From an uncultured Ruegeria sp. (GTDB lineage: Bacteria; Pseudomonadota; Alphaproteobacteria; Rhodobacterales; Rhodobacteraceae): a stretch of 64,000 nt of DNA. The notes beneath the pieces were generated by a model, which was not told the DNA's origin, searched no databases, and saw only the letters and a program-made list of their open reading frames with translations. Positions 38,219-45,512 of this stretch are shown here, piece by piece. The stretch spans positions 124,001-188,000 of the forward strand of contig NZ_CANNGO010000007.1 in assembly GCF_947504215.1 (NCBI RefSeq), in the 5' to 3' direction. A program made the position numbers and the translations under genes. Within the stretch, counting starts at the first letter, position 1. Every line of letters begins with the position of its first letter.

Positions 38219-39334
38219 ATGAACACTTCAGACAGTTTTGAAATCTTTTTGGTGGCCACACCCGGTCTCGAAGCGCCTTTGTGCGAAGAGGCTATCCAAA
38301 ACGGATTCGCCGAGGCCCATAAGGTCGCCGGAGGCGTCAACTGCCGCGGGGATTGGTCCGAAGCCTGGCGTGCCAACCTGTGCCTTCGCGGAGCGAATAA
38401 GGTATTGGTACGCATAGGAAGTTTTCCGGCCGTGCACCTGGCTCAGTTGGACAAACGGGCGCGCAAATTTCCATGGTCAGACTTTCTACGCCCTGACATA
38501 CCGATCAAAGTCGAGGCCACGAGCCGGAAATCCCGAATTTATCATGCAGGCGCGGCCCGGCAGCGAATTGAAAACGCTATATCCGAGACCCTTGGTGCGC
38601 CAATTTCTTCTGACGCCAAGCTGCGCGTCCTGCTACGTATCGAGAAAGACCTGTGCACCTTTTCCATCGATACCTCAGGTGAACCGCTGCACAAACGGGG
38701 CCACAAACCAGCCGTAGCCAAGGCCCCTATGCGTGAGACCATGGCTGCCATGTTCCTGCGAGAATGCGGGTTTGACGGCACTGAACCGGTGGTGGACCCT
38801 ATGTGCGGCTCGGGCACATTTGTGATTGAAGCGGCCGAAATCGCGTTGGGTCTGCAACCCGGACGCTCGCGCCAGTTCGCATTCGAGGATCTGGCCAGCT
38901 TTGACGCACAAGCCTGGCAATCATTGCGTCACGACACCCCGCCCCCAGAGATGACGTTTCGTTTCTACGGCTCGGACCGAAACTCAGGCGCCATCGAAGC
39001 CGCCAGCGCCAATGCCGCTCAGGCGGGGGTCTCCCATGTGACACAATTTGCCCAACGCGCCATCAGCGACATTAAACCCCCGGAAGGCAAGGCCGGTCTG
39101 GTGATCGTTAACCCACCCTACGGCGCACGGATCGGGGATGAAAAGCGCCTGCGGTCTTTGTATGGCAGTCTGGGCAAAGTCCTTATGTCACGGTTTTCCG
39201 GTTGGCGCGTCGGCATCGTAACCAGCAACCCGTCCCTCGCCCGATCGGCGCGCCTTCCGTTACTCCCAACCGGGCCGGTTGTTGATCACGGAGGAACAAA
39301 AATAAAACTGTACAGAACCAACGCGTTGCCGTGA
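38219..39334 (+). CDS. THUMP-domain class I RNA methyltransferase
   Basis: 371 residues. N-terminal ferredoxin-like and THUMP region (residues about 5-160, beginning FEIFLVATPGLEAPLCEEA), then a SAM-binding Rossmann domain with VVDPMCGSGTFVIEAAEIA and the catalytic NPPYGARIG near residue 301. It corresponds to the first half of RlmL, which methylates G2445 of 23S rRNA; stand-alone versions are annotated as N2-guanosine methyltransferases. The tRNA-Pro gene follows 117 bp later. Confidence 0.9.
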   Translation: MNTSDSFEIFLVATPGLEAPLCEEAIQNGFAEAHKVAGGVNCRGDWSEAWRANLCLRGANKVLVRIGSFPAVHLAQLDKRARKFPWSDFLRPDIPIKVEATSRKSRIYHAGAARQRIENAISETLGAPISSDAKLRVLLRIEKDLCTFSIDTSGEPLHKRGHKPAVAKAPMRETMAAMFLRECGFDGTEPVVDPMCGSGTFVIEAAEIALGLQPGRSRQFAFEDLASFDAQAWQSLRHDTPPPEMTFRFYGSDRNSGAIEAASANAAQAGVSHVTQFAQRAISDIKPPEGKAGLVIVNPPYGARIGDEKRLRSLYGSLGKVLMSRFSGWRVGIVTSNPSLARSARLPLLPTGPVVDHGGTKIKLYRTNALP

Positions 39335-39450
39335 TTGCGCGCTATCATAGGCCGAACTGACAAATGAACTTTTTCGGAGGTTTGCAAAATCTCAGGCCCG
39401 GAAATCGACTTGCGCATCCCAATTGCCGGGTATAGATCACCCGCCACGGT

Positions 39451-39527
39451 CGGAGTGTAGCTCAGCCTGGTAGAGCACTGTCTTCGGGAGGCAGGGGTCG
39501 TGAGTTCGAATCTCGCCACTCCGACCA
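39451..39527 (+). tRNA. tRNA-Pro (anticodon CGG)
   Basis: 77 nt with encoded CCA. Acceptor CGGAGTG pairs with CACTCCG; D stem GCTC/GAGC; anticodon stem CTGTC/GGCAG around loop TTCGGGA, giving anticodon CGG; T arm with TTCGAAT; discriminator A before CCA. The 3' side is immediately followed by a terminator and then by a decayed tyrosine recombinase, a common arrangement for integration at a tRNA. Confidence 0.96.
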
Positions 39528-39534
39528 AGTTTTC

Positions 39535-39554
39535 AAGGCGCCCGATGGCGCCTT
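39535..39554 (+). terminator. Terminator after tRNA-Pro
   Basis: AAGGCGCC / GGCGCCTT stem with loop CGAT, eight bases after the tRNA CCA end and followed by TAGTGTTTT. Confidence 0.75.
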
Positions 39555-39562
39555 TAGTGTTT

Positions 39563-39778
39563 TCAGGACAGTGATCCGAGGTTCGTTAAACCTGAGCATT
39601 TGTCGAACTCTAGGGCGCTAGCAGCCTTACGTAGGTGCTCCGGGCTTTAGCGCGCATAAACGGACGCGGTGATCCGCGGCTTTGAATGGCCGAGAAACTG
39701 TCCAATCTCCTCCACCGAGATGCCTGCCTATGCCATATGAACTGCCGCGATGTGCCGCAGAACGCGCGGTGACACATC
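39563..39778 (-). pseudogene. Tyrosine recombinase (phage-type integrase) C-terminal relic
   Basis: Read on the minus strand, one frame gives SPRVLRHIAAVHMA, stop, AGISVEEIGQFLGHS, KPRITASVYAR, stop, SPEHLRKAASALEF. This is the catalytic C-terminus of an integrase. The conserved Arg (VLRH), His (LGHS) and nucleophile Tyr (VYAR) positions remain, while two in-frame stops (TAG, TAA) kill it and the catalytic HxxR begins with Arg in place of His. About two thirds of the gene is missing: it is cut at 39778 where IS3-type sequence begins. The orientation puts the 3' end 36 bp from tRNA-Pro. Confidence 0.8.
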
Positions 39779-39930
39779 CGCCAGTCGAAGAGCATCATCG
39801 TCCTTCTCGACGGTCTGGCACTGCATGGAAATGAGCGCGAGGCCGACCACCTTGCGGGTGCGCCGCTCTGATGTGACGAGCTTCTGGCGAGTATGAATGA
39901 CGGCCTGACAAAGTTGGCTCGTCGTCAGGC
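39779..39930 (-). pseudogene. IS3-type transposase OrfB N-terminal relic
   Basis: Minus-strand frame TTSQLCQAVIHTRQKL, then TSERRTRKVVGLALISMQ and KDDDALRLAD matches the start of IS3-family OrfB proteins (SERRACRVLGLxR pattern, then DDEALRLA). It stops being OrfB at 39779 and continues in frame into the integrase relic, so a deletion joined the two. No DDE residues are left. Confidence 0.65.
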
Positions 39931-40211
39931 CCTCGGTTTAAGGTAGTTCAGACTTTCCTTTAGGATCGGCTTGTCCAGTTCGAGCTGGGCCACGATCTTC
40001 TTGAGCCGGGCGTTCCCTTCTCGAGACTACGCAACTCCGAAAGCTGCGATCTACCCATACCTCCGAACCGTCGCTGCCAGTTGTACTAAGTCGCATCACT
40101 GACGCCGACACCGCGGCAAGCCATGCGAACATCGTCGCCATCGGCCAGCTTCAGTTCAATCTCGCGCAGCAGCTTCAGAATATCTTCGTCCGAGTATTGC
40201 TTTCGAGCCAC
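39925..40211 (-). pseudogene. IS3-type transposase OrfA, inactivated
   Basis: Starts at GTG 40211 with GGAG just upstream: ARKQYSDEDILKLLREIEL, KLADGDDVRMACRGVGVSDAT, stop (TAG where Tyr is expected), YNWQRRFGGMGRSQLSELRS. After LEK a 1-bp deletion shifts the frame; the rest (NARLKKIVAQLELDKPILKE, SLNYLKPRA, TGA) continues in the next frame. This is the helix-turn-helix plus leucine-zipper OrfA of an IS3-family element. Intact length would be about 95 residues. Confidence 0.8.
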
Positions 40212-40386
40212 CTCCTCTTCCCCTTTCTAAGCCAAAGTAGTGGCCCAGTTTGGGGGAAAAGGCACAATCGGTTGTTTTCATCCGGCTTCTTGGTCATCTC
40301 TATCCTCTCGGAAATGACGCAACACACGCTGAATATCTTAGTTATAGCGATGGTCCGTTTGGGAATGTGGCGGGAAACGCCTGATA

Positions 40387-40451
40387 TGTTCAACACCTTT
40401 CTTTTTTGTTGAACACGTAGTATGTTCAACAAAGTAACCTTTTGTAGAACA
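40387..40451. promoter_or_regulatory. Double inverted-repeat operator upstream of the nucleotidyltransferase
   Basis: TGTTCAACA (40387), TGTTGAACA (40407), TGTTCAACA (40423) and TGTAGAACA (40443) alternate in orientation with start spacings 20, 16 and 20. The unit, inverted 9-mers separated by 11 bp, is thus repeated twice with a 36-bp period and ends 10 bp before the ATG of the next gene. Only one arm carries a mismatch. This looks like a tandem operator for a dimeric repressor. No regulator gene remains next to it. Confidence 0.65.
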
Positions 40452-40461
40452 CGGCGCCAAC

Positions 40462-41490
40462 ATGACGTTCAAGCGACATTCATCCATCGCCCAAGCCGCT
40501 TATCACGACCTGCTGCGATCGCTTAAAGACGACGCTGTTTCGGATATCCGAGGCACACCAACACATGTCTCACGCAATGGGAAAGTCTACTGGTATGACA
40601 CATACCGGGTCGGCTCTGACGTCAAGAAGCGCTATATCGGCGAGGACAGCGAGGAACTCCGGGCCAGGCTTGAGCAACATCAGCAACTCAAAGCCGAAGC
40701 CGATGAGCGCAGGAAGAACCGAACCCGGCTTGTGCGCCTTCTCCGGGCAGAAGGCTTCCTAAACCTGGACGCTGCAACAGGCAGCCTCATGTCGGCGATG
40801 GCAGCGTCTGGCGTATTTCGCCTTGGAGGCACCATCGTAGGCACCCATGCCTTTCGTCTCTACGAGGGAGAATTGGGTGTCCGATACGGCCTAGATCTGA
40901 TGGCGCATACCGATGACATCGACATCGCCAGCTTCTCCCGCCTCTCCCTCGCCCTTGAGGACGCCGCCACACCGCCGCTCGAACAGGTCTTCCGGGACTT
41001 TTCATTTGTGCCTCAGCCCAGCCTGCAGGCTGACAAGACTTGGCGCTGGAAACAAACACGCAGCGATACTCTGGTCGAGTTCCTGACACCGTCCTTTGGC
41101 GAAGAAGAAGGCGTGCGCGAATTGCCCGCGCTCGGCGTAGATGCGCAAGGTCTGCACCATCTGAACTACCTCATCGCCGACCCGATCAAGGCGGCTGTGA
41201 CCTATCGCAGCGGCGTCATGCTGCAGATCCCGCAACCCGAGCGCTATGCCATCCACAAGCTGATCGTCGCGGATCGCCGGCGCGGTGGAGAGAATGCACT
41301 AAAGTCGGAAAAAGACCGGCGCCAAGCCGCCTTTCTGATCGAGGTGCTGGCCGAGGATCGTCCGGACGAGTTGCGTGAAGCCTATGAAGATGCCCGGTCC
41401 CGCGGTCCTAAGTGGCGAGCGCGGATAGATGCAACGTTGGGGCGTATGCCGGAGACGCGGCACCTTTTGGATGGTGTTTGTTCAGATTGA
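40462..41490 (+). CDS. Nucleotidyltransferase-fold protein, GSU2403 family-like
   Basis: 342 residues. An N-terminal segment rich in charged helices (residues 1-105) precedes a nucleotidyltransferase-like core: FRLGGTIVGTHAFRLYEG (about 117-134) and the acidic triad region HTDDIDIASF (about 149-158). The second half has the pattern LNYLIADPIKAAVTYRSGV and YAIHKLIVADRRRGGENALK. It resembles GSU2403-type proteins, distant relatives of the AbiEii/MNT nucleotidyltransferases of toxin-antitoxin and phage defence systems; no function is established. It sits alone between insertion-sequence relics behind a repeated operator, consistent with horizontal acquisition. Confidence 0.7.
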   Translation: MTFKRHSSIAQAAYHDLLRSLKDDAVSDIRGTPTHVSRNGKVYWYDTYRVGSDVKKRYIGEDSEELRARLEQHQQLKAEADERRKNRTRLVRLLRAEGFLNLDAATGSLMSAMAASGVFRLGGTIVGTHAFRLYEGELGVRYGLDLMAHTDDIDIASFSRLSLALEDAATPPLEQVFRDFSFVPQPSLQADKTWRWKQTRSDTLVEFLTPSFGEEEGVRELPALGVDAQGLHHLNYLIADPIKAAVTYRSGVMLQIPQPERYAIHKLIVADRRRGGENALKSEKDRRQAAFLIEVLAEDRPDELREAYEDARSRGPKWRARIDATLGRMPETRHLLDGVCSD

Positions 41491-41593
41491 AGCCAGGAAC
41501 GTACGCAATGAAACCGCAGCGTTATTTCGGGACTGACTGCCACTGAAGCGCAGAGACTGACATCAGAAGCCCTTGTATTAGGCTCGCGATCGA

Positions 41594-41947
41594 TTGATTT
41601 CCGTTGCTCTGCATGGTTCACCGCCGCGAAAACAAGCGGTGAACGTGTCTGTTTTTCTGGTTGGCAGCCTGCCGAAGGTCGGATCGCTTCTCGGGAACCG
41701 CGGTTACGACGCCGACTGGTTCAGAGAAGCGTTGAAAGACAAAGGGATATGTGCCGGTATCCCCAGTCAGAAACAACGCAAATCGACTATCCGATACGAC
41801 AAGCGGCGCTATTAACAACGCGACAGGATCGAGATAATCTTCGGCAGGCTCAAGGATTGGCGGAGGGTTGCGAACCGCTTCGACTGATGCCCGAAGGTCT
41901 TCCTGTCAGCGATCGCGCTTGCCGCTATCGTCACCTATTGGGTATGA
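41594..41947 (+). pseudogene. IS5-type transposase C-terminal relic
   Basis: One frame reads LPKVGSLLGNRGYDADWFRE, ALKDKGICAGIPSQKQRKS, YDKRRY, stop, QRDRIEIIFGRLKDWRRVAN, RFD, stop, CPKVFLSAIALAAIVTYW, then TGA. This is the C-terminal third of an IS5-family transposase, including the glutamate region (RIEIIFGRLKDWRR). Stops at 41813-41815 and 41885-41887 inactivate it; the N-terminal part is gone. Confidence 0.75.
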
Positions 41948-41956
41948 GTCCGGAGC

Positions 41957-42886
41957 CTAGGAGTGCCTGATCCCGTTCACATTCAAGTAAATCGAGTAAA
42001 GCGAACTGGTCGCGGTAACAAACAATCTGTTCAGCTTGGCGCCACCGAAACAGACATTTGAAACGATTTCAGGTATGTGGATTTTCCCGATCAAATCCCC
42101 TTCGGCGTTCAGGCAATGCACACCATCAGCGGCCGAGCTCCAGATTCTGCCGCCGTGGTCCAACCGAAAACCATCAAAGAAACCATTGGTGCATTCCGCG
42201 ATAACACCGCCTCCAGACAAAGACTTCCCATCGCCACCGACCGAGAATTTGCGGATGTGTGACGGTCCATCTGGCATGTGTGTACCACCAGTATCCGACA
42301 CGAAGAGCGTATTTCCGTCCTGCGAAAAAGCCAATCCGTTTGGTTTGACAAAATCTGTTGCGACCGCAGTCACCTCGCCCGTATCAGAGTCGATCCGATA
42401 GACGTGGCAAGCCCCAATCTCGCTTTCGGCGCGCTCGCCTTCATAATCCATCATGATCCCGTAGGACGGATCTGTGAACCAGATTGAGCCATCAGATCTA
42501 ACGACAACATCGTTTGGAGAGTTGAGCCGTTTGCCCTGCCAAGCGTCAGCCAGAACTGTAATCGAGCCATCATGCTCCGTGCGGGTGACCCGACGGGTCA
42601 GATGCTCGCACGAGACAAGACGTCCTTGGCCGTCAACCGTGTGACCGTTGGTGTTGTTGGCCGGTTCGCGAAATACTGAAACCGAACCATCCGTCTCATC
42701 CCAACGCATCATCCGGTTGTTGGGTATGTCGGACCAGACCAGATAGCGACCAGCCGCAAACCAAGCAGGTCCTTCGGTCCAACGTGCCCCGGTCCATAAC
42801 CGCTCGACGCGGGCATGCCCGATGAAACATGCCTCGAACTCTTTTTCGATGACCTCAAAGCCAGTGCCTTCCAAAACACCAAACAT
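41957..42886 (-). CDS. SMP-30/gluconolactonase-family sugar lactonase
   Basis: 309 residues from ATG 42886, overlapping the cytochrome stop (TGATG). Six-bladed propeller lactonase fold: RWTEGPAWFAAGRYLVWSDI carries the metal Glu, followed by NGHTVDGQGRLVSCEH, RLNSPNDVVVRSDGSIWFTDP and KPNGLAFSQDGNTLFVSDTG with the metal-binding Asn and Asp. It hydrolyses sugar lactones to aldonates. L-arabinolactonase and gluconolactonase belong here, so it could feed the dehydratase pathway at 49-54 kb. Cytoplasmic, no signal peptide. Last gene of the ABC operon. Confidence 0.87.
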   Translation of the reverse strand: MFGVLEGTGFEVIEKEFEACFIGHARVERLWTGARWTEGPAWFAAGRYLVWSDIPNNRMMRWDETDGSVSVFREPANNTNGHTVDGQGRLVSCEHLTRRVTRTEHDGSITVLADAWQGKRLNSPNDVVVRSDGSIWFTDPSYGIMMDYEGERAESEIGACHVYRIDSDTGEVTAVATDFVKPNGLAFSQDGNTLFVSDTGGTHMPDGPSHIRKFSVGGDGKSLSGGGVIAECTNGFFDGFRLDHGGRIWSSAADGVHCLNAEGDLIGKIHIPEIVSNVCFGGAKLNRLFVTATSSLYSIYLNVNGIRHS

Positions 42887-43626
42887 CACTCTGTTCCTTC
42901 CTCTGAGGGGAAAATCATTTGATCTCCGGGTCTTACGGTGCCCCAACCCATTTTGTGCCTTCGATTGCCCGGCAGGTCGGGACCCGGCCCCCAAATGGCT
43001 TGATATGTATCATGCGCCCTGCCAGAAAGTTGCAAAAAAACGGCAATCGCGATCAAGCCCAACCAATAACCATTGATCAGGACCCACATCCAGCGTGGCG
43101 CATTCGACGACCATAACCCGCTTAGGATCGTTATTGCCCCGAGAACCAGCGCTAGATAACCCAAAGTTCTATGAATGTGCTCGAACGCCACTCGCCAAGG
43201 CGTCATATCATAGTGATCGCCAGAGAGGCTGCCATCCTTTGCCCGTGCGGTCGGGCCACCTTTGGTGCCCCGGAAAACGCCCAATACAACTTGCAACGTG
43301 CCCAGAGCAAGCACGATATACCCCAAGATCCGATGCAACCACGCGTCGGGTCGCCCACCGGAGCTACTAAGGACAAGTCCGAGCCCAACAAGCGACAGCA
43401 CATACGCGAGTGTCTGGCCTTTCCAGTGACACAACCACCACACCCGGTTGTCCAGTTCCTGAGGCCAGTTCTGACCCGGTAGTATCTTAAAATAGCGTGC
43501 CGCCAGAATTGCTGCCGGGCATATCACGCCCCAGGCGATCACCATGCACCGAGCATGCCAGGACAAAAAGAAACCGACATCATGCCCTCGCGTTGGATCA
43601 ATCGGTGAAAGCAACCACTCGATCAT
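42886..43626 (-). CDS. Cytochrome b561-type membrane protein
   Basis: 246 residues with about six hydrophobic helices. Histidines at helix positions H24 (SWHARCM), H67 (LCHWKGQ), H98 (WLHRILGY) and H150/H152 (FEHIHRTLGY) fit the two-heme arrangement of the eukaryotic-like cytochrome b561 fold, which carries electrons across the membrane. A quinol or periplasmic donor is likely, but none is encoded nearby. Start and stop overlap the flanking permease (ATG/TGA) and lactonase genes. Its position inside a sugar ABC operon is unusual. Confidence 0.8.
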   Translation of the reverse strand: MIEWLLSPIDPTRGHDVGFFLSWHARCMVIAWGVICPAAILAARYFKILPGQNWPQELDNRVWWLCHWKGQTLAYVLSLVGLGLVLSSSGGRPDAWLHRILGYIVLALGTLQVVLGVFRGTKGGPTARAKDGSLSGDHYDMTPWRVAFEHIHRTLGYLALVLGAITILSGLWSSNAPRWMWVLINGYWLGLIAIAVFLQLSGRAHDTYQAIWGPGPDLPGNRRHKMGWGTVRPGDQMIFPSEEGTE

Positions 43627-44498
43627 CAGCCTTTCACGGCCCCCGCTGTCATTCCAGTAATGATCTGTCGCGAAGCAACAAATGTAAAAATAATGGGCGG
43701 TATTGCCAGCAACATTCCTGTGGCCATGATCACGCCCCAGTCGATGTCGTATTCGGTGATCGAGTTAACGATTGTCACAGGTACCGTTCGCGTCGACCTT
43801 CCCAGCAGCGCGTTGGCCAGGAGGAACTCGTTCCAGGCAATACGGAATGTAAATATCGCAGCAGCCGCAAGCCCGGGTTTGATGATCGGCAAAACAACTA
43901 GATAGAATACCTGAAGCGGGTTGGCACCATCCATTCGCGCTGCTTCTTCCAGCTGGATTGGAACCTGCACGATAAAGCTCTGCAAGATCCAGATGACAAA
44001 CGGCAGGTTCATGGCCGTATAGACCAGAATGATCCCTGTGTAGGATTGATCAAGATGGTACTGAAACGTCCAGATGCCAAAAACCGGAACCAACAGCACA
44101 GCCGGCGGCACCATGCGCATCATCAGCGTTGTGATGGACACCGCTCCGCGGCCCATGAAGCGAAACCGGACCAAAGCATATGCGGCCATGCCGCCAATCA
44201 GTAGGGTGATCCCCGTCGAGATTGTCGCCACGATCAACGAGTTGCGAAGAGCCCGCCCGAAAGTTGGATCGCAGTATTGCACATGGTCAGGATCGTACCA
44301 CAGCACGTCGCACAAAACCGTTTCATAATTTCTGATCGTCGGCGTGAAGAAAAAGGCTGAAACGCTTTCATCATAGATGTCGACGTTCATTTTGAACGAC
44401 GTCGCCAGCATCAAAAGGATCGGCCCCACTGACATGACGACCAATGCAGCGAGCAAAGCATAGAAGGCCGGGTTTTGTTTTTCGATTTGCGTTGCCAT
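43626..44498 (-). CDS. Carbohydrate ABC transporter permease (CUT1, MalG-like)
   Basis: 290 residues, six helices. The EAA loop is EEAARMDGANPLQVFYLVVLP, the ATPase contact. A periplasmic insertion between helices 1 and 2 contains two Cys (TVLCDVLWYDPDHVQYCDP), possibly a disulfide. Second permease of the CUT1 importer; 5 bp after the first permease. Confidence 0.92.
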   Translation of the reverse strand: MATQIEKQNPAFYALLAALVVMSVGPILLMLATSFKMNVDIYDESVSAFFFTPTIRNYETVLCDVLWYDPDHVQYCDPTFGRALRNSLIVATISTGITLLIGGMAAYALVRFRFMGRGAVSITTLMMRMVPPAVLLVPVFGIWTFQYHLDQSYTGIILVYTAMNLPFVIWILQSFIVQVPIQLEEAARMDGANPLQVFYLVVLPIIKPGLAAAAIFTFRIAWNEFLLANALLGRSTRTVPVTIVNSITEYDIDWGVIMATGMLLAIPPIIFTFVASRQIITGMTAGAVKG

Positions 44499-44503
44499 GA
44501 TTT

Positions 44504-45430
44504 TCAGCTTTCTGTTTGCTCGGCAGCTGCTCGCATCCTGGCGGCCCGGGCTTCTTGAATCTTGGTGTACATGAACATCCCGATGGTCAGCGCCATCAGC
44601 ATCAGCAATAGGACGTTGGACATCGCGGCCGCCTCGCCCAGCTCCTGAAACTCCTGGGCCGTTCGGAAAATTCGCAAGGCAATTATCTCTGTCGACAAGC
44701 CAGGGCCGCCATTCGTCAGGACCAAAATGACCTCAAGCACTTTGAACGCATCGATAAGCCGCAAAAGCAAAGTCACGACCAAAACCGGCATCATGAGGGG
44801 TATCTTGATCAGAGTGATTTTCTGCCACTCGCTGGCGCCATCAATCTCGGCTGCTTCCAACGCTGAACGCGGCAAAGACTGCATGGCAGCCAAGGCAAGG
44901 ATGAAAATGAACGGTGTCCACTGCCAGACGTCGGCGATCACAACGGCAACAAAAGACCAGGTACTATCCGACAGCCAAGGAATGCCCTCATCAAAACCCC
45001 AGCTTTTGATTGTACGGTTAAAGATGCCGACGGTCGGATGGTACATGTAGCGCCACATCAGGCCGACAACGATCGGGGCAATCATCATCGGCAGGATGAA
45101 CACCGTCCGCAAGACGGACATGCCGCGAATGTTCCGATCCAACAGTAAAGCCAGACCTACACCCAGAACCATTTCCAAAGTCACTACAACGAAGGCAAAT
45201 TTGATCGTGACCCAGAAGCTTTCGTGGAACGCGCTGTCATGCAGCAGATTGGCGTAGTTCTTTAGACCAACAAACTCGGCCTGACCGATGCGCTGGCTGG
45301 GGCTCCAATCAAGAAAACTGGCATAGATCATGTACCCGATCGGGTAGAGCAGCGCAAAGATCAGAACAACCGCTGCGGGCGCCAAGAACAGATATGGGGT
45401 GAGCCGATTGGCCCGTGCTACAGCACTCAT
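44504..45430 (-). CDS. Carbohydrate ABC transporter permease (CUT1, MalF-like)
   Basis: 308 residues from ATG 45430 (MSAVARANRLTPYLFLAPAAV). Six helices and an EAA loop (ALEAAEIDGASEWQKITLIK). The longer upstream frame runs through the intercistronic hairpin and is rejected. Works with the permease downstream, the binding protein and the ATPase upstream. Confidence 0.92.
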   Translation of the reverse strand: MSAVARANRLTPYLFLAPAAVVLIFALLYPIGYMIYASFLDWSPSQRIGQAEFVGLKNYANLLHDSAFHESFWVTIKFAFVVVTLEMVLGVGLALLLDRNIRGMSVLRTVFILPMMIAPIVVGLMWRYMYHPTVGIFNRTIKSWGFDEGIPWLSDSTWSFVAVVIADVWQWTPFIFILALAAMQSLPRSALEAAEIDGASEWQKITLIKIPLMMPVLVVTLLLRLIDAFKVLEVILVLTNGGPGLSTEIIALRIFRTAQEFQELGEAAAMSNVLLLMLMALTIGMFMYTKIQEARAARMRAAAEQTES

Positions 45431-45465
45431 AACAGCGGCCCTTTGATTTTTGAATTTCGTCTTGA

Positions 45466-45501
45466 GAGGCGGCGCCCGAACATTATTCCAGGCGCCACCT
45501 C
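45466..45501 (-). other. Intercistronic stem-loop after the CUT1 binding-protein gene
   Basis: On the transcribed (minus) strand GAGGTGGCGCC pairs with GGCGCCGCCTC (11 bp, one G-U) around a 14-nt loop, between the binding-protein stop (45513) and the permease start (45430). Such loops protect the upstream message and raise binding protein over membrane components, as in malE-malF. Confidence 0.6.
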
Positions 45502-45512
45502 GGGGAGTGAAC

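Noticed and set aside
39610..39798. 62-codon minus-strand frame over the integrase relic
   Set aside because: It is a different frame from the recombinase residues and reads as noise.
40175..40432. Short frames on both strands across the IS3 end
   Set aside because: They overlap the orfA 5' region and the operator repeats and have no family resemblance.
40387..40451. Repeats as a CRISPR array
   Set aside because: Units are 9 bp and alternate in orientation with 7-11 bp gaps; no spacer-sized intervals and no cas genes.
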